DNA of 64,000 bases from Streptacidiphilus sp041262525. GTDB taxonomy: Bacteria > Actinomycetota > Actinomycetes > Streptomycetales > Streptomycetaceae. Under the pieces are notes generated by a model that saw nothing but the letters and a program-made list of their open reading frames with translations, made no database searches and was not told the origin of the DNA. Every line of letters begins with the position of its first letter. Position 1 is the first letter of the stretch. The stretch lies in contig NZ_JBGCCK010000002.1 of the NCBI RefSeq assembly GCF_041262525.1, positions 397,388-461,387 of the forward strand, written 5' to 3'. Positions 47,926 to 56,625 of this stretch are shown in pieces. Made by a program: the position numbers and the translations under genes.

Positions 47926-50460
47926 TCACTCCCCCTCCACAGCGGAGCCGTCCAGCATCCGCCCGCGCACGGCTCGGCGCATGTCGTCCAGACGGTCCGT
48001 CAGGCCGCGTCGCAGTGCCGCGCCCAGGTCGTCGCGGGACAGCTGACGCTCGCCGTGCCCCAGCGTCTCGGCCGTCGCGGCGAACAGCGGGAAGCCGCTC
48101 TGCGTCGTCAGCGTCCGCGCGATCGCCGGTCCGCGACGCTGCGCCACCGCCACGGCATCAGGGAAGAACCGTCCGGGCAGGCCGAGTTCGTCCAGCAGTT
48201 CGCGCTGCTCGGGCTGCCACAGGCCGTCGATCGACGCGGCCAGCAGGTAGTTGGAGAGGTCGCCGGCGAACACCGCCTCCCAGGCCGCCAGTTTCGTCTC
48301 GCGGGCCGGCAGCGCGGCCCGGCAGCGGGCCGCGCCCTCGGCGCTGGTCGCGCTCGGGTCGCGGTTCACCTCGGCGGCGATCTCGGCCTCCCCGACCGCG
48401 CCGAGCACGCACAGCCGCAGCAGCAGCTGCCAGCGCAGCGCCGGGTCCAGCTCGGGGCCGCCCGGGACGGCGCCCTCCTCCAGCCACTCGCCCAGCTCGG
48501 TCTGCTCGGCGGGGGTCGTCGCCGCGCCCAGCAGACCGCGCACGGCCACCAGTCGCAGGCCGGTCGCGGCCGCGTCCCCCTCGGTCCGGCGCAGCAGCGT
48601 GCGGCAGACCTCGACGATCACGGCCAGCGCCCAGGGGCGACGGTGCGGCGGCAGGTACTGGTCGGCGACGACGCCGCGCGCGAAGGCGAGCACGTCCTGG
48701 ACCAGGTGCACGGAGTCCTCGCCCGGCAGGTGCGCGGCGACCAGTTCGAGGTAGGCGGAGCCGGGCAGTTCGCCGTCGCGCACCTGGTCCCGCGCGCTGT
48801 TCCAGAGCACGGCGCGAGCGAGCTCGTCCGGGATCCGGCCGAGGGACTCCCTGACGGCGGACCAGGACTTCTCGTCCAGCCGGATCTTGGCGAAGGCGAG
48901 GTCGGTGTCGTCCGGCACGAGCAGCTCCGCGCGGGGCTCTGGCAACGGCGTCGGCGTGCCGGGGACGAGCTCCAGCGCCTTGCGGTGCCGCAGCGTCAGT
49001 GCACCGCCCGGCAGCCGGTCGTAGCTGCCGATGGTGATCAGGTGCGGGCGCAGCTGTCCGTCGGCGGAGCTCTGCTGGAGCACGCCGTCGACGGGCTGAA
49101 GGGTGTCCAGGCCGGTGGTGCGCAGCCAGCGTTCGGCCCAGGCGTGCACGTCGCGCCCGCTCGCCCCGGCCAGGGCCTGGAGCAGGTCGTCCAGGGTGGC
49201 ATTGCCGAAGGCGTGCGCCTCGAAGTGGCGGTTCACGCCCTCGAAGAAGGCTTCGTCGCCGAGCCAGGCGACCAGCTGTCGCAGGGCGGCGGCACCCTTG
49301 GCATAGGAGATGCCGTCGAAGTTCTGCAGCGCGTCGGCGGTGTCGGCGACGCCCTCCGGGGCGACGGGGTGGGTCGACGGGCGCTGGTCTGCGTCACGGC
49401 CCCACGCCTTGGTGCCGGCGAAGGAGGTCCACGCGCCCGCGAAGCGGGTCGACTCGGCGACGACGCGGAAGCCCATGTACTCAGCGAACGACTCGTTCAG
49501 CCAGAGGTCCTCCCACCAGCGCATGGTGACCAGGTCGCCGAACCACATGTGGGCCATCTCGTGCGCGACGATCATCGCCCGGTGCTCGCGCTCGGTCTCG
49601 GGGACGGCGGAGCGGAACAGCAGGGTGTCGCGGAAGGTGACGCAGCCCGGGTTCTCCATCGCGCCGACGTTGAACTCCGGGACGAAGCACTGGTCGTAGC
49701 CGCCGAACGGATACCGCTGACGGAACAGCCCGTGGTAGGCGTCGAAGCACTGCCGGGTGACGGTGAGCAGCTCGTCCGCGTCCGCGTCGAGGTAGGGCGC
49801 GAGGGAGCGGCGGCAGTGCAGACCGAGCGGAATCCCGTCGTGCTCGGACAGCACCGAGTGCAGCGGCCCGGCGACGACGCAGACCAGGTAGCTGCTGATC
49901 GCGGCGGTCGGCGCGAAGCGCGTCCGCACGGCGTCGCCGTCCGGGCCGTCGACGTGCTCCCGCTCGCCGGTGCTGTTGGCGACGACGGTCCACTCGGCGG
50001 GCGCGGTGACGGTGACCTGGTAGGGCGCCTTGAGGTCGGGCTGGTCGAAGGAGGCGAAGACGCGCGGGCCGTCGTCGAGGAACGCCTGGGTGTACACGTA
50101 GACCTCGCCGTCGGCGGGGTCTACGTAGCGGTGCATGCCCTCGCCGGTCCGCGAGTACGCCATGTCGGCGTCGACCAGCAGCTCGTTGTCGGCGGCGAGC
50201 GCCTCCAGCGGGAACCGGCCGTCGTCCAGCGCGTCGGGGTCGAGCTCCCGGCCGTTGAGCACGACGCGGTGCAGCGTCGCGGCCTTGACGTCCACGAAGG
50301 TGCCCGCGCCGGGCGTCCGGCAACCGAAGTTGATCACGGTCACCGACCGGAACACCTCGGCCCCGACGGTCAGATCCAGTTCGACGGAGACGCAGCGGAC
50401 GTCGAGCAGCCGCCGGCGAACCTCGGCTTCGGCGCGGGTGAGGGCAAACATGGAGATCAT
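47926..50460 (-). CDS. pepN: Aminopeptidase N (M1 family zinc metallopeptidase)
   Basis: 844 residues, the normal length. The exopeptidase motif GAMEN is near residue 266. The zinc site HEMAH is near residue 300, with the third ligand Glu in NESFAEY 18 residues later. The N-terminal beta domain and C-terminal ERAP1-like helical domain (DLSNYLLAASIDGLWQP) are present. It removes N-terminal residues from peptides in the cytoplasm. ATG 50460 has GGTGGAG eight bases upstream; the next ATG (50451) has none. Followed by the amidohydrolase. Confidence 0.96.
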   Translation of the reverse strand: MISMFALTRAEAEVRRRLLDVRCVSVELDLTVGAEVFRSVTVINFGCRTPGAGTFVDVKAATLHRVVLNGRELDPDALDDGRFPLEALAADNELLVDADMAYSRTGEGMHRYVDPADGEVYVYTQAFLDDGPRVFASFDQPDLKAPYQVTVTAPAEWTVVANSTGEREHVDGPDGDAVRTRFAPTAAISSYLVCVVAGPLHSVLSEHDGIPLGLHCRRSLAPYLDADADELLTVTRQCFDAYHGLFRQRYPFGGYDQCFVPEFNVGAMENPGCVTFRDTLLFRSAVPETEREHRAMIVAHEMAHMWFGDLVTMRWWEDLWLNESFAEYMGFRVVAESTRFAGAWTSFAGTKAWGRDADQRPSTHPVAPEGVADTADALQNFDGISYAKGAAALRQLVAWLGDEAFFEGVNRHFEAHAFGNATLDDLLQALAGASGRDVHAWAERWLRTTGLDTLQPVDGVLQQSSADGQLRPHLITIGSYDRLPGGALTLRHRKALELVPGTPTPLPEPRAELLVPDDTDLAFAKIRLDEKSWSAVRESLGRIPDELARAVLWNSARDQVRDGELPGSAYLELVAAHLPGEDSVHLVQDVLAFARGVVADQYLPPHRRPWALAVIVEVCRTLLRRTEGDAAATGLRLVAVRGLLGAATTPAEQTELGEWLEEGAVPGGPELDPALRWQLLLRLCVLGAVGEAEIAAEVNRDPSATSAEGAARCRAALPARETKLAAWEAVFAGDLSNYLLAASIDGLWQPEQRELLDELGLPGRFFPDAVAVAQRRGPAIARTLTTQSGFPLFAATAETLGHGERQLSRDDLGAALRRGLTDRLDDMRRAVRGRMLDGSAVEGE

Positions 50461-50510
50461 GCTATGCGCTCCACCCCTGCCGGGACCCACAGGGCGTCCG
50501 CACGCCGCGG

Positions 50511-50776
50511 TTACACCTCCAGGGGCGCGACGGCTTCGCCGCGTGGGCGCGACACTTCACGACGAAGGGCCAGTTGCAACCTCCAGGGGCGCGGGACTCT
50601 GCCGATCTGCGGCTCCGCGGCGTGGCGCGACACGTCACGACGAAGGGCCAGTTGCAACCTCCAGGGGCGCGGGGAACTGCGCGACAAGCCACCCACGGAG
50701 CTGGCAGGCCGAACGATCAGGGCCATCCGCACGGGGTGGTTTCTCGCGCAGTTCCCCGCGCCCCCAGCGTGCTGCA
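50511..50776. repeat. Dispersed palindromic repeat, copy D (two half units plus full unit)
   Basis: Two half units (50511-50577 and 50573-50650) lie in direct orientation and share a direct repeat of about 34 bp that includes GAAGGGCCAGTTGCAACCTC. A full unit follows at 50651-50776, with arms AGGGGCGCGGGGAACTGCGC and its reverse complement (one arm change, GAGG to GGGG, matched on the other side). The centre is the inverse of copy A. No gene lies in this 331-bp gap. Confidence 0.85.
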
Positions 50777-50791
50777 ACTACCTCGTATGCG

Positions 50792-52285
50792 TCACAGGCG
50801 CGGCTGCAACGCCTGCGGGACGCTCTGGAAGGCCACCGGACGGAGCCAGCGCTCGACCGCCGCGCCGCCGACCGAGGTGCCGGAGGAGGTCGCGGCCGGG
50901 TACGGGCCGCCATGCTGCATCGCGTCCGCGACGGCGACCCCCGTCGGCCAGCCGCCGAAGAGGACGCGTCCGGCGAAGGCGGCGAGGGCAGCGAGCCACG
51001 CCGGGGCCTGCGGGTCGTCGGCGGGCGTGTGCAGGGTCGCGGTGAGGCAGCCGTCCATCCGGCCGAGCACCGCCGCCGCTTCGTCCGCGTCGGCGTAGCG
51101 GACCAGGACCGTCCCGGGGCCGAAGCATTCCTCCAGCAGCAGCTCGTGGGAGTCGCGCAGGGCGGCCTCCGCCGTCACGCTCAGCACGCCTGGCAGGACG
51201 GCGAGCGGCGCCTCCGCCGACGCCGCAGGCCCTGCGGGGGCGAGGGCCTGCACGTCCGTCAGCGCGGCCCGCGCGGCGAAGCCGTCCAGGAAGGCCTCCC
51301 GCATCCGCGCGTCGAGCAGCACCCCGGCCGGGACCTGCGCCGTCGCGTCGGCGACCGCCTTCGCACACGCGTCCCCCACCGAGCCCGCCGGCAGCAGGAC
51401 CAGGCCCGGCTTCGTGCAGAACTGTCCCATCCCGAGCGTGAACGAGCCGACCAGTCCCGCTGCCAGCTGCTCCACCGCGCCGGGCTCGGCCAGCGCGGCC
51501 GGGGTGACCAGCACGGGGTTCACGCTGCCCAGTTCGCCGTGAATTGGGATCGGCCGCGGGCGGGCGGCCGCCAGGTCGAACAGCGCGCGACCGCCGCGCG
51601 GCGAGCCGGTGAAGCCGACGCCTGCCAGCAGCGGATGGCGGACCAGCTCGGGGCCCGCCGCGAAGCCGTGCACCAGGCCGATCGTTCCCTCGGGCAGACC
51701 GACCTCGACCGCTGCCGCACGCAGAGCCGCCGCGGCCAGCTCGGACGTCTCAGGGTGGTCCGGGTGCGCCTTGACCACGACCGGGCAGCCGGCCGCCAGC
51801 GCGCTCGCGGTGTCGCCGCCGGGGACGCTGAACGCGAACGGGAAGTTGCTCGCCGCGAAGACCCCGACGACGCCGAGCGGCAGCTGCACCCGGTACAGCT
51901 CGGGGCGGGGCGGGGTCAGGCCCGGGTCGGCGGTGTCGGTGCGGATGTCGAGGAAGCCGCCTGCGTCGGCGGCGCGGTCGACCAGGTCGGCGAAGTAGCG
52001 CAGCTGGTAGACGGTGCGCGCGAGTTCGCCGGTGAGGCGGGCTGTTCCGAGCCGGGTCTCCGCGTCGGCGGCGGCGACCAGCGACTCGCCTCCGGCGTGC
52101 AGGCGCGCGGCGGCGGCGCGAAGGAGCGCGGACCGGCGCGCACGATCGGCGAGCGCCGGCAGCGCGGCGTGCGCGGCGCGGACGGCGGCGTCGACCGCCG
52201 CCGGGTCGGCTGCGACAGCGACGGGTGCGTCCCCGCGCCGCTCGCCCGTTCGCGGATCGAGACTCCAGACCGACTCGGCGCCCAT
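50792..52285 (-). CDS. Aldehyde dehydrogenase (ketoglutarate-semialdehyde type)
   Basis: 497 residues. ALDH superfamily: ASNFPFAFSVPGGDTASALA and CPVVVKAHPDHPETS (cofactor Lys), GFTGSPRGGRALFDLA, ELGSVNPVLV (general-base Glu) and GQFCTKPGLVL with the nucleophile Cys near residue 290. The sequence type matches NADP-dependent 2,5-dioxovalerate dehydrogenases of sugar-acid breakdown; the substrate is inferred from family resemblance only. ATG 52285 is preceded by GGAGGG, better than the upstream ATGs. Confidence 0.92.
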   Translation of the reverse strand: MGAESVWSLDPRTGERRGDAPVAVAADPAAVDAAVRAAHAALPALADRARRSALLRAAAARLHAGGESLVAAADAETRLGTARLTGELARTVYQLRYFADLVDRAADAGGFLDIRTDTADPGLTPPRPELYRVQLPLGVVGVFAASNFPFAFSVPGGDTASALAAGCPVVVKAHPDHPETSELAAAALRAAAVEVGLPEGTIGLVHGFAAGPELVRHPLLAGVGFTGSPRGGRALFDLAAARPRPIPIHGELGSVNPVLVTPAALAEPGAVEQLAAGLVGSFTLGMGQFCTKPGLVLLPAGSVGDACAKAVADATAQVPAGVLLDARMREAFLDGFAARAALTDVQALAPAGPAASAEAPLAVLPGVLSVTAEAALRDSHELLLEECFGPGTVLVRYADADEAAAVLGRMDGCLTATLHTPADDPQAPAWLAALAAFAGRVLFGGWPTGVAVADAMQHGGPYPAATSSGTSVGGAAVERWLRPVAFQSVPQALQPRL

Positions 52286-52452
52286 GGCGCGCCCTCCCTG
52301 CTGCTCAGCGAAACCCATCACTGCAATGTCACATGATTCTACCGCGCCGACGAGCCCGATGGCGGCCCCGGGGAGCTGTCAGTCCCTCCGGCTAGACCGG
52401 ACGCACACGCTACGCCGGGCCCGACCAGGCCCACCAGCATCCGGGGGTGGCC

Positions 52453-53226
52453 ATGAACGCCGACACTCCAACTCCTCCCATCACCCACCGCTATCTCTCC
52501 CTCGCCGGGCTGCGCCATCGCGGCTGGACACCGAGCATGGTGGCCAAGCTGCTGGGCGCGCCCGACAAGACCGTCCGCAACCCGCACTTCCACGGCGCCG
52601 CGCCCTCCCGCCTCTACGCCGTCGCACGCGTCGAGGCCGCCGAGGCGACGGACGCCTTCGCCGCGCTCGCCTCCGCCGCCTCCCGGCGGGCCTCCTGTTC
52701 CCGTGCCGCCGCCGAGCGACGTCGGCGGGCAGTGCTGGCCGAGGTCGCGGGCCTGTGCATCCGAGTCCCGAGACTCGCTCCCGACTGCCTCACCTCTCGC
52801 GCGGTCGCGCACCGCAACCACCGTGACGCGCAACGCGCCTGTCGCCGCGTCGAGCACCGGCCCGCCCCGGCGAGCGTCGACGCCGCGGAGCCCGGCGCGC
52901 TGCGCCGCTGGCAGGTCAACTACCTGCGGCACGCCCTCACCGACTACGACGCGGTGCTCGACGGACTGGCGGGCACGGCCGGCCGGGCCGAGGCGGAGCT
53001 GCTACTGCGCCGCCGCGTCTACGAGGCAATCGGTGCGGCGTACCCGCACCTCGCGGCGGAGTGCCGCAGGCAACTCAACGAGCGTCAACCTCCTCCGTCC
53101 GCAGCCCACAGCGGTTACCGTGTGGGCGAGGCCGGTCCCGCCGGCCCGTCCGACCTGTCCGCCGGGTCGGAGCCGTCCGAGCCGCCCGAGCCGCGAGATC
53201 AGCACCGCCCCTGGAGGCCCACGTGA
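52453..53226 (+). CDS. Conserved actinobacterial protein upstream of TerD gene
   Basis: 257 residues from ATG 52453 behind GGGGG. Basic and Ala/Arg-rich, with HRYLSLAGLRHRGWTPSMVAKLLGAPDKTVRNP at the N-terminus suggesting a short helix-turn-helix or nucleic-acid-binding start; that is an inference. A Pro/Ser-rich tail closes the protein. Its stop overlaps the TerD-family GTG by 4 bp, so the two are coupled and may work together. I know no function for it. Confidence 0.7.
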   Translation: MNADTPTPPITHRYLSLAGLRHRGWTPSMVAKLLGAPDKTVRNPHFHGAAPSRLYAVARVEAAEATDAFAALASAASRRASCSRAAAERRRRAVLAEVAGLCIRVPRLAPDCLTSRAVAHRNHRDAQRACRRVEHRPAPASVDAAEPGALRRWQVNYLRHALTDYDAVLDGLAGTAGRAEAELLLRRRVYEAIGAAYPHLAAECRRQLNERQPPPSAAHSGYRVGEAGPAGPSDLSAGSEPSEPPEPRDQHRPWRPT

Positions 53227-54437
53227 CCGAAGTCCTCAGCTCCGGCGGCAACGTCCCGCTGGGCGCCCTCCGGGTCACCGTGGAGGTCGCCGCGCCGCGC
53301 GCGCTGGACGTCTCCGCGCTGCTGCTCGCTGCCTCGGGCAAGGTCCGCTCGGACGCGGACCTGGTCTTCTTCAACGCGCCCGAGGGCCCCGGCGTCCGCT
53401 GGACGCCGGGCGGTGGCATCACCGTGGACATGAGTGCCGTCCCCGCGGACGTCGACAAGGTCGTCGTCACGGCCAGCCTGGACGACGCGGCCGCGACCTT
53501 CGCGGGTACGGAGCCGACGGCGACGGTGCGCGACGCGACGTCAGGCGAGGCGCTGGCCACGTTCACCCCCGCGCGGCTCGGCGTCGAGACGGCCCTGGTC
53601 GTGGTGGAGCTGTACCGACGCGGCGGCGCATGGAAGCTGCGCGCGGTCGGGCAGGGCTACGCGAACGGACTCGCGGGGATCGCGACGGACTTCGGCGTCG
53701 TCGTCGACGACCCCGGCCCGGCCGCCGCCCCCACCGTTGCCGCTGCCGCTCCGGCTCCGATATCCCCGCCGGTGGCCCCGGTCTGGGAGCCGGTCCCGGC
53801 GCCGATCGCACCGCCGGCCGCCCCAGCGCCCACTCCCCCTGCCCCTGCCCCTGCCACCACGCGGGTCACCCTCGACAAGGGCCGCGTCTCGCTCACCAAG
53901 GGCAGCTCGGTCTCCCTGATCAAGGACGGCAAGCCCTTCCTCGCCTCGGTGCGGATGGGCCTCGGCTGGGAGCCCGCCCGGCATGCCCGCAGCATCGACC
54001 TGGACGCCTCCGTCGTCGCCTACGACAACCAGCGCGGCGAGTTGGAGAAGGTCTGGTTCAGCCACCTCAGCGGCTTCAACGGCGCGATCCAGCACGCCGG
54101 TGACAGCCTGACCGGCGAGGGCAGCGGCGACGACGAGACCATCACCGTGCATCTGCAGGGGCTCCCGCCGCAGGTCACGGGGCTGGTCTTCACCGTGAAC
54201 TCCTACAGCGGCCAGAAGTTCACCGAGGTCAGGAACGCCTACTGCCGCCTGGTGGACGCGACGACCAACACCGAGCTGGTCCGCTTCGACCTCACCAACG
54301 CCGAGCCGCGCACCGGCGTGCTGATGTGCAAGTTGGTACGGATGCTCACCGGCGAGTGGGTGATGACGGCGCTGGGCGTCTACGCCGACGGCAAGACGGT
54401 CAAGGAAATGGTCAGGATCGGCGCCGCCTCCCTCTGA
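53223..54437 (+). CDS. Protein with two TerD domains
   Basis: 404 residues from GTG 53223 behind GGAGG. The N-terminal TerD-like domain (about 1-165: VFFNAPEGPGVRWTPGGG, GQGYANGLAGIATDFGVVVD) and the second one (about 215-404: RVTLDKGRVSLTKG, DNQRGELEKVWFSHLSGF, TVNSYSGQKFTEVRNAYCRL) are joined by a ~55-residue Pro/Ala linker. TerD folds bind calcium and occur in tellurite-resistance and stress clusters. The first domain is more diverged. Coupled to the upstream gene. Confidence 0.9.
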   Translation: MTEVLSSGGNVPLGALRVTVEVAAPRALDVSALLLAASGKVRSDADLVFFNAPEGPGVRWTPGGGITVDMSAVPADVDKVVVTASLDDAAATFAGTEPTATVRDATSGEALATFTPARLGVETALVVVELYRRGGAWKLRAVGQGYANGLAGIATDFGVVVDDPGPAAAPTVAAAAPAPISPPVAPVWEPVPAPIAPPAAPAPTPPAPAPATTRVTLDKGRVSLTKGSSVSLIKDGKPFLASVRMGLGWEPARHARSIDLDASVVAYDNQRGELEKVWFSHLSGFNGAIQHAGDSLTGEGSGDDETITVHLQGLPPQVTGLVFTVNSYSGQKFTEVRNAYCRLVDATTNTELVRFDLTNAEPRTGVLMCKLVRMLTGEWVMTALGVYADGKTVKEMVRIGAASL

Positions 54438-54473
54438 CCCACCGCAGCAGACAGACGGACGGACCGGCGGCCG

Positions 54474-54794
54474 TCAGTCGCTCCGGTGCGTCCACAGCTC
54501 GGTCGGGATACCGAGACCACGCAACCACCCGTGGACGCCCGGCACGATCTCCTCGCTCCGGCGCACCAGCGCGTCCAGCAACTCTCTCCCGGACACCGCC
54601 CCGACCACCCGCATCAACTCCGGCACGTCCGCCGCTCGGACGGTGACGACGTACTCGTACTCGGGCAGCCCCGGCCGCAGATCCTGCCCCTCGAAGACGA
54701 GGTCGCCGTCCGCGCGCAGGCCGACGGTGAGGTAACGATGCGGCAGTTCCGGCGATCGCAGCCGTGCGGTCTCCACGTAGGTCTCGTTCTCCAC
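54474..54794 (-). CDS. Small conserved protein of unknown function
   Basis: 106 residues from GTG 54794. YVETARLRSPELPHRYLTVG, DGDLVFEGQDLRPGLPEYEY and GWLRGLGIPTELWTHRSD look like a compact domain that I recall as conserved in streptomycetes, without known function. The ribosome site is weak; a TTG further upstream is possible. It is convergent with the TerD gene, 36 bp apart. Confidence 0.7.
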   Translation of the reverse strand: MENETYVETARLRSPELPHRYLTVGLRADGDLVFEGQDLRPGLPEYEYVVTVRAADVPELMRVVGAVSGRELLDALVRRSEEIVPGVHGWLRGLGIPTELWTHRSD

Positions 54795-54905
54795 CCGACC
54801 GATCCGACCACTCCCGCCGAGCGGTGGCAAGCACAATTTCGCAGGCCCCGGGCCCCGCAGCCGACCGGCAGGCACGCTGTCAGTGAGGGCAGCTAGATTC
54901 GAAGC

Positions 54906-55100
54906 ATGCTGAACCTGGACACGGTCACCGTGCTCTCCCGCGCCGACCTGGCGAACGCCCGCATTCGGGCCCTCCTCGCCGGCGCGGCGGGCCGTGGCCT
55001 CGACGCGGACGAGCGCCGGCTCTATGCACGGCTCGTGGACGAGTACCTGCACGCCAAACAACGCGAGCGCCTGCCCGCCGAGATAGCCGCTGCGGCCTGA
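54906..55100 (+). CDS. Small helical protein (64 aa)
   Basis: ATG 54906; 64 residues, mostly charged helix (SRADLANARIRALLAG, DADERRLYARLVDEYLHAKQ). GC-rich third positions and a clean composition suggest a real gene. The ribosome site (GAAGC) is poor. Divergent from the gene at 54474-54794. No family recognised. Confidence 0.5.
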   Translation: MLNLDTVTVLSRADLANARIRALLAGAAGRGLDADERRLYARLVDEYLHAKQRERLPAEIAAAA

Positions 55101-55147
55101 CGAGGCGTCGCCCGATCGTCGCCCACTCGAACGGTTTTGACGCAGAG

Positions 55148-55317
55148 TCAAGCCTCGGACAGGAATTCCGGCGCGGCCCACGCGCCGTCGTCGACCGCGA
55201 GCCACGGCGCGACCGCAACGGTGGTGGGCGTCACCCCGGCGAACGCCATGACATCCCGATGGAGATGGGACCGGTCGGCGTAGCCGATCTCCGCCGCCAC
55301 CAGTGCGGCGCTGTGCC
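55148..55317 (-). pseudogene. Remnant of an AraC-type regulator (C-terminal HTH end)
   Basis: About 56 codons read HSAALVAAEIGYADRSHLHR and then DVMAFAGVTPTTVAVAPWLA, the second helix-turn-helix and end of an AraC/XylS activator, closing with a TGA at 55148-55150. Upstream in the same frame there are stop codons within about 20 bases, and no start. The rest of the gene is missing, so this is a decayed 3' end. Confidence 0.75.
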
Positions 55318-55369
55318 TTGGTGATCTGGATCAAAGACCTCACCGGAACGGAGTGGGGATTGTGCGCCA

Positions 55370-55816
55370 TCAGGCGAGGGCGGCGGCCAGCAGGGCGAAG
55401 GCGGCGATGATTACGGCGACGCGGACGTAGTGGTAGCGGTCCCAGCGGCTCATCTGCTCCTTCCAGTCCTCGGGCCGGTTCTCGGGAGTCCACGTCTTGC
55501 CCTGGTTGTTGATCGGGACGAGCAGCAGGATCGACATGATCACGCTGAGGATGAGCAGTGCGGCGGCGGTGACAACCAGGCTGGTGCCGTGGTTGTGCCA
55601 TCCGGCGACGGCCCAGACCGCGACGAGGACGAGCGAAGTGCTGTACCAGACCGGCATCACGGCGCCGAGCATCCGGCCTCCGTGGGCGCGGCCAATCAGG
55701 CCGTTGTCGCCGGGGAGGGCGTTGAGGATTCGGTTGATGACGAAGGCGACGGAGAACTCCACCCCCACCATCACGCCGACGACCACGGTGGTGAACACCT
55801 CAAGTGCGTTGAGCAT
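55370..55816 (-). CDS. DUF1772 family membrane protein
   Basis: 148 residues from ATG 55816 behind GGAGGGG. Four transmembrane helices: one at the N-terminus (VFTTVVVGVMVGVEFSVAFV), two central and one at the C-terminus. VPINNQGKTWTPENRPEDW and DRYHYVRVAV match DUF1772, a family that includes anthrone-oxygenase-like proteins. Divergent from a TetR gene; a CTAGC operator lies just upstream of its ribosome site, so that regulator probably controls it. Confidence 0.85.
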   Translation of the reverse strand: MLNALEVFTTVVVGVMVGVEFSVAFVINRILNALPGDNGLIGRAHGGRMLGAVMPVWYSTSLVLVAVWAVAGWHNHGTSLVVTAAALLILSVIMSILLLVPINNQGKTWTPENRPEDWKEQMSRWDRYHYVRVAVIIAAFALLAAALA

Positions 55817-55834
55817 GATGACCCCTCCAGGGAT

Positions 55835-55898
55835 CTAGCGTCACTAGCTGATGAGGCAACGCTAGTACTGCTGCCGCTCGCTTGTCTAGCGGTGCTAG
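55835..55898. promoter_or_regulatory. Paired TetR operators between DUF1772 and tetR genes
   Basis: CTAGC-gtc-ACTAG at 55835-55847 and CTAGC-ggt-GCTAG at 55886-55898 share a 13-bp palindromic plan; the second is perfect, the first has one mismatch. Their starts are 51 bp apart. One sits at each promoter or ribosome site of the divergent pair. A further GCTAG lies at about 55861. CTAG is rare in high-GC actinobacteria, so the clustering is meaningful. Confidence 0.6.
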
Positions 55899-55907
55899 GA
55901 TCGATTC

Positions 55908-56486
55908 ATGTCGGTACAGGAACGCAAGGAACGCGAACGGGCGGCCCGCGAACGCCTCATCTTGGCGACGGCCCGCGAACTCGCCGAGCAACAGGGCTGG
56001 GACGCGGTCACCACCCGCCGACTCAGCGAGCGCATCGAATACAGCCAGCCCGTCCTCTACAGCCACTTCCGCGGCAAGCGGGAGATCATCGGCGCCGTCG
56101 CCCTCGAAGGCGCCACCGAGATGGCCGCGGCGCTGCGGGCCGCGACCTCCGCCGCGGACGGTCCGCGCGCCCGGGTCACCGCCCTCGCCCGCGCCTACCT
56201 CGACTTCGCCGCACGCAACCCGGCGGTCTACGACGCCATGTTCCAGCTCGACGGCGGCCTGGCCTTCGCGAACGAGGACACCCCGCAACCCCTGAAGGAC
56301 GGCTTCGCCGCCCTGCTGGAAAGCCTCGGCGAGGTCGCCGGGGACGGCGTCCACCCGGGACTGTTCACCGAGGTGTTCTGGGCGGCCCTGCACGGACTGG
56401 CCACCCTGACCCGAGCGGGACGGCTGCCGCCGGAGGACACCGAACCGAGGGTGGAGCTGCTGGTAGACCGACTCGCCATGGTCTGA
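55908..56486 (+). CDS. TetR family repressor
   Basis: 192 residues. The N-terminal HTH runs from RERLILATARELAEQQGWDA through TTRRLSERIEYSQPVLYSHF, the classic TetR DNA-binding domain. The C-terminal ligand domain (WHG-like: VFWAALHGLATLTRAG) fits the TetR_C_13-type group. ATG 55908 follows AGGA, which overlaps the perfect CTAGC palindrome, so it should repress itself and the divergent DUF1772 gene. The ligand is unknown. Confidence 0.9.
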   Translation: MSVQERKERERAARERLILATARELAEQQGWDAVTTRRLSERIEYSQPVLYSHFRGKREIIGAVALEGATEMAAALRAATSAADGPRARVTALARAYLDFAARNPAVYDAMFQLDGGLAFANEDTPQPLKDGFAALLESLGEVAGDGVHPGLFTEVFWAALHGLATLTRAGRLPPEDTEPRVELLVDRLAMV

Positions 56487-56511
56487 CACACCATCCCGGC
56501 GGGCACGCAGC

Positions 56512-56529
56512 CGGGGCCCTCGGGCCCCG
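56512..56529. terminator. Bidirectional GC hairpin between convergent genes
   Basis: CGGGGCCC-tc-GGGCCCCG is a perfect eight-base-pair stem lying 26 bp after the tetR stop and 97 bp after the end of the converging DUF2332 gene. It can end both transcripts. Confidence 0.6.
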
Positions 56530-56625
56530 CCGCTGCCTGCCTACGGCATCGCTTCCGGTTCCACGGCACGGTCACAGCCGCTGCCGTCCGGCCCTGGCAG
56601 CTCGAATGAAGTCGCCGGAAGCAGC

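Noticed and set aside
48055..51045. Very long plus-strand frame opposite pepN
   Set aside because: The minus strand encodes GAMEN and HEMAH in the right order; the plus frame also runs through the palindromic repeats.
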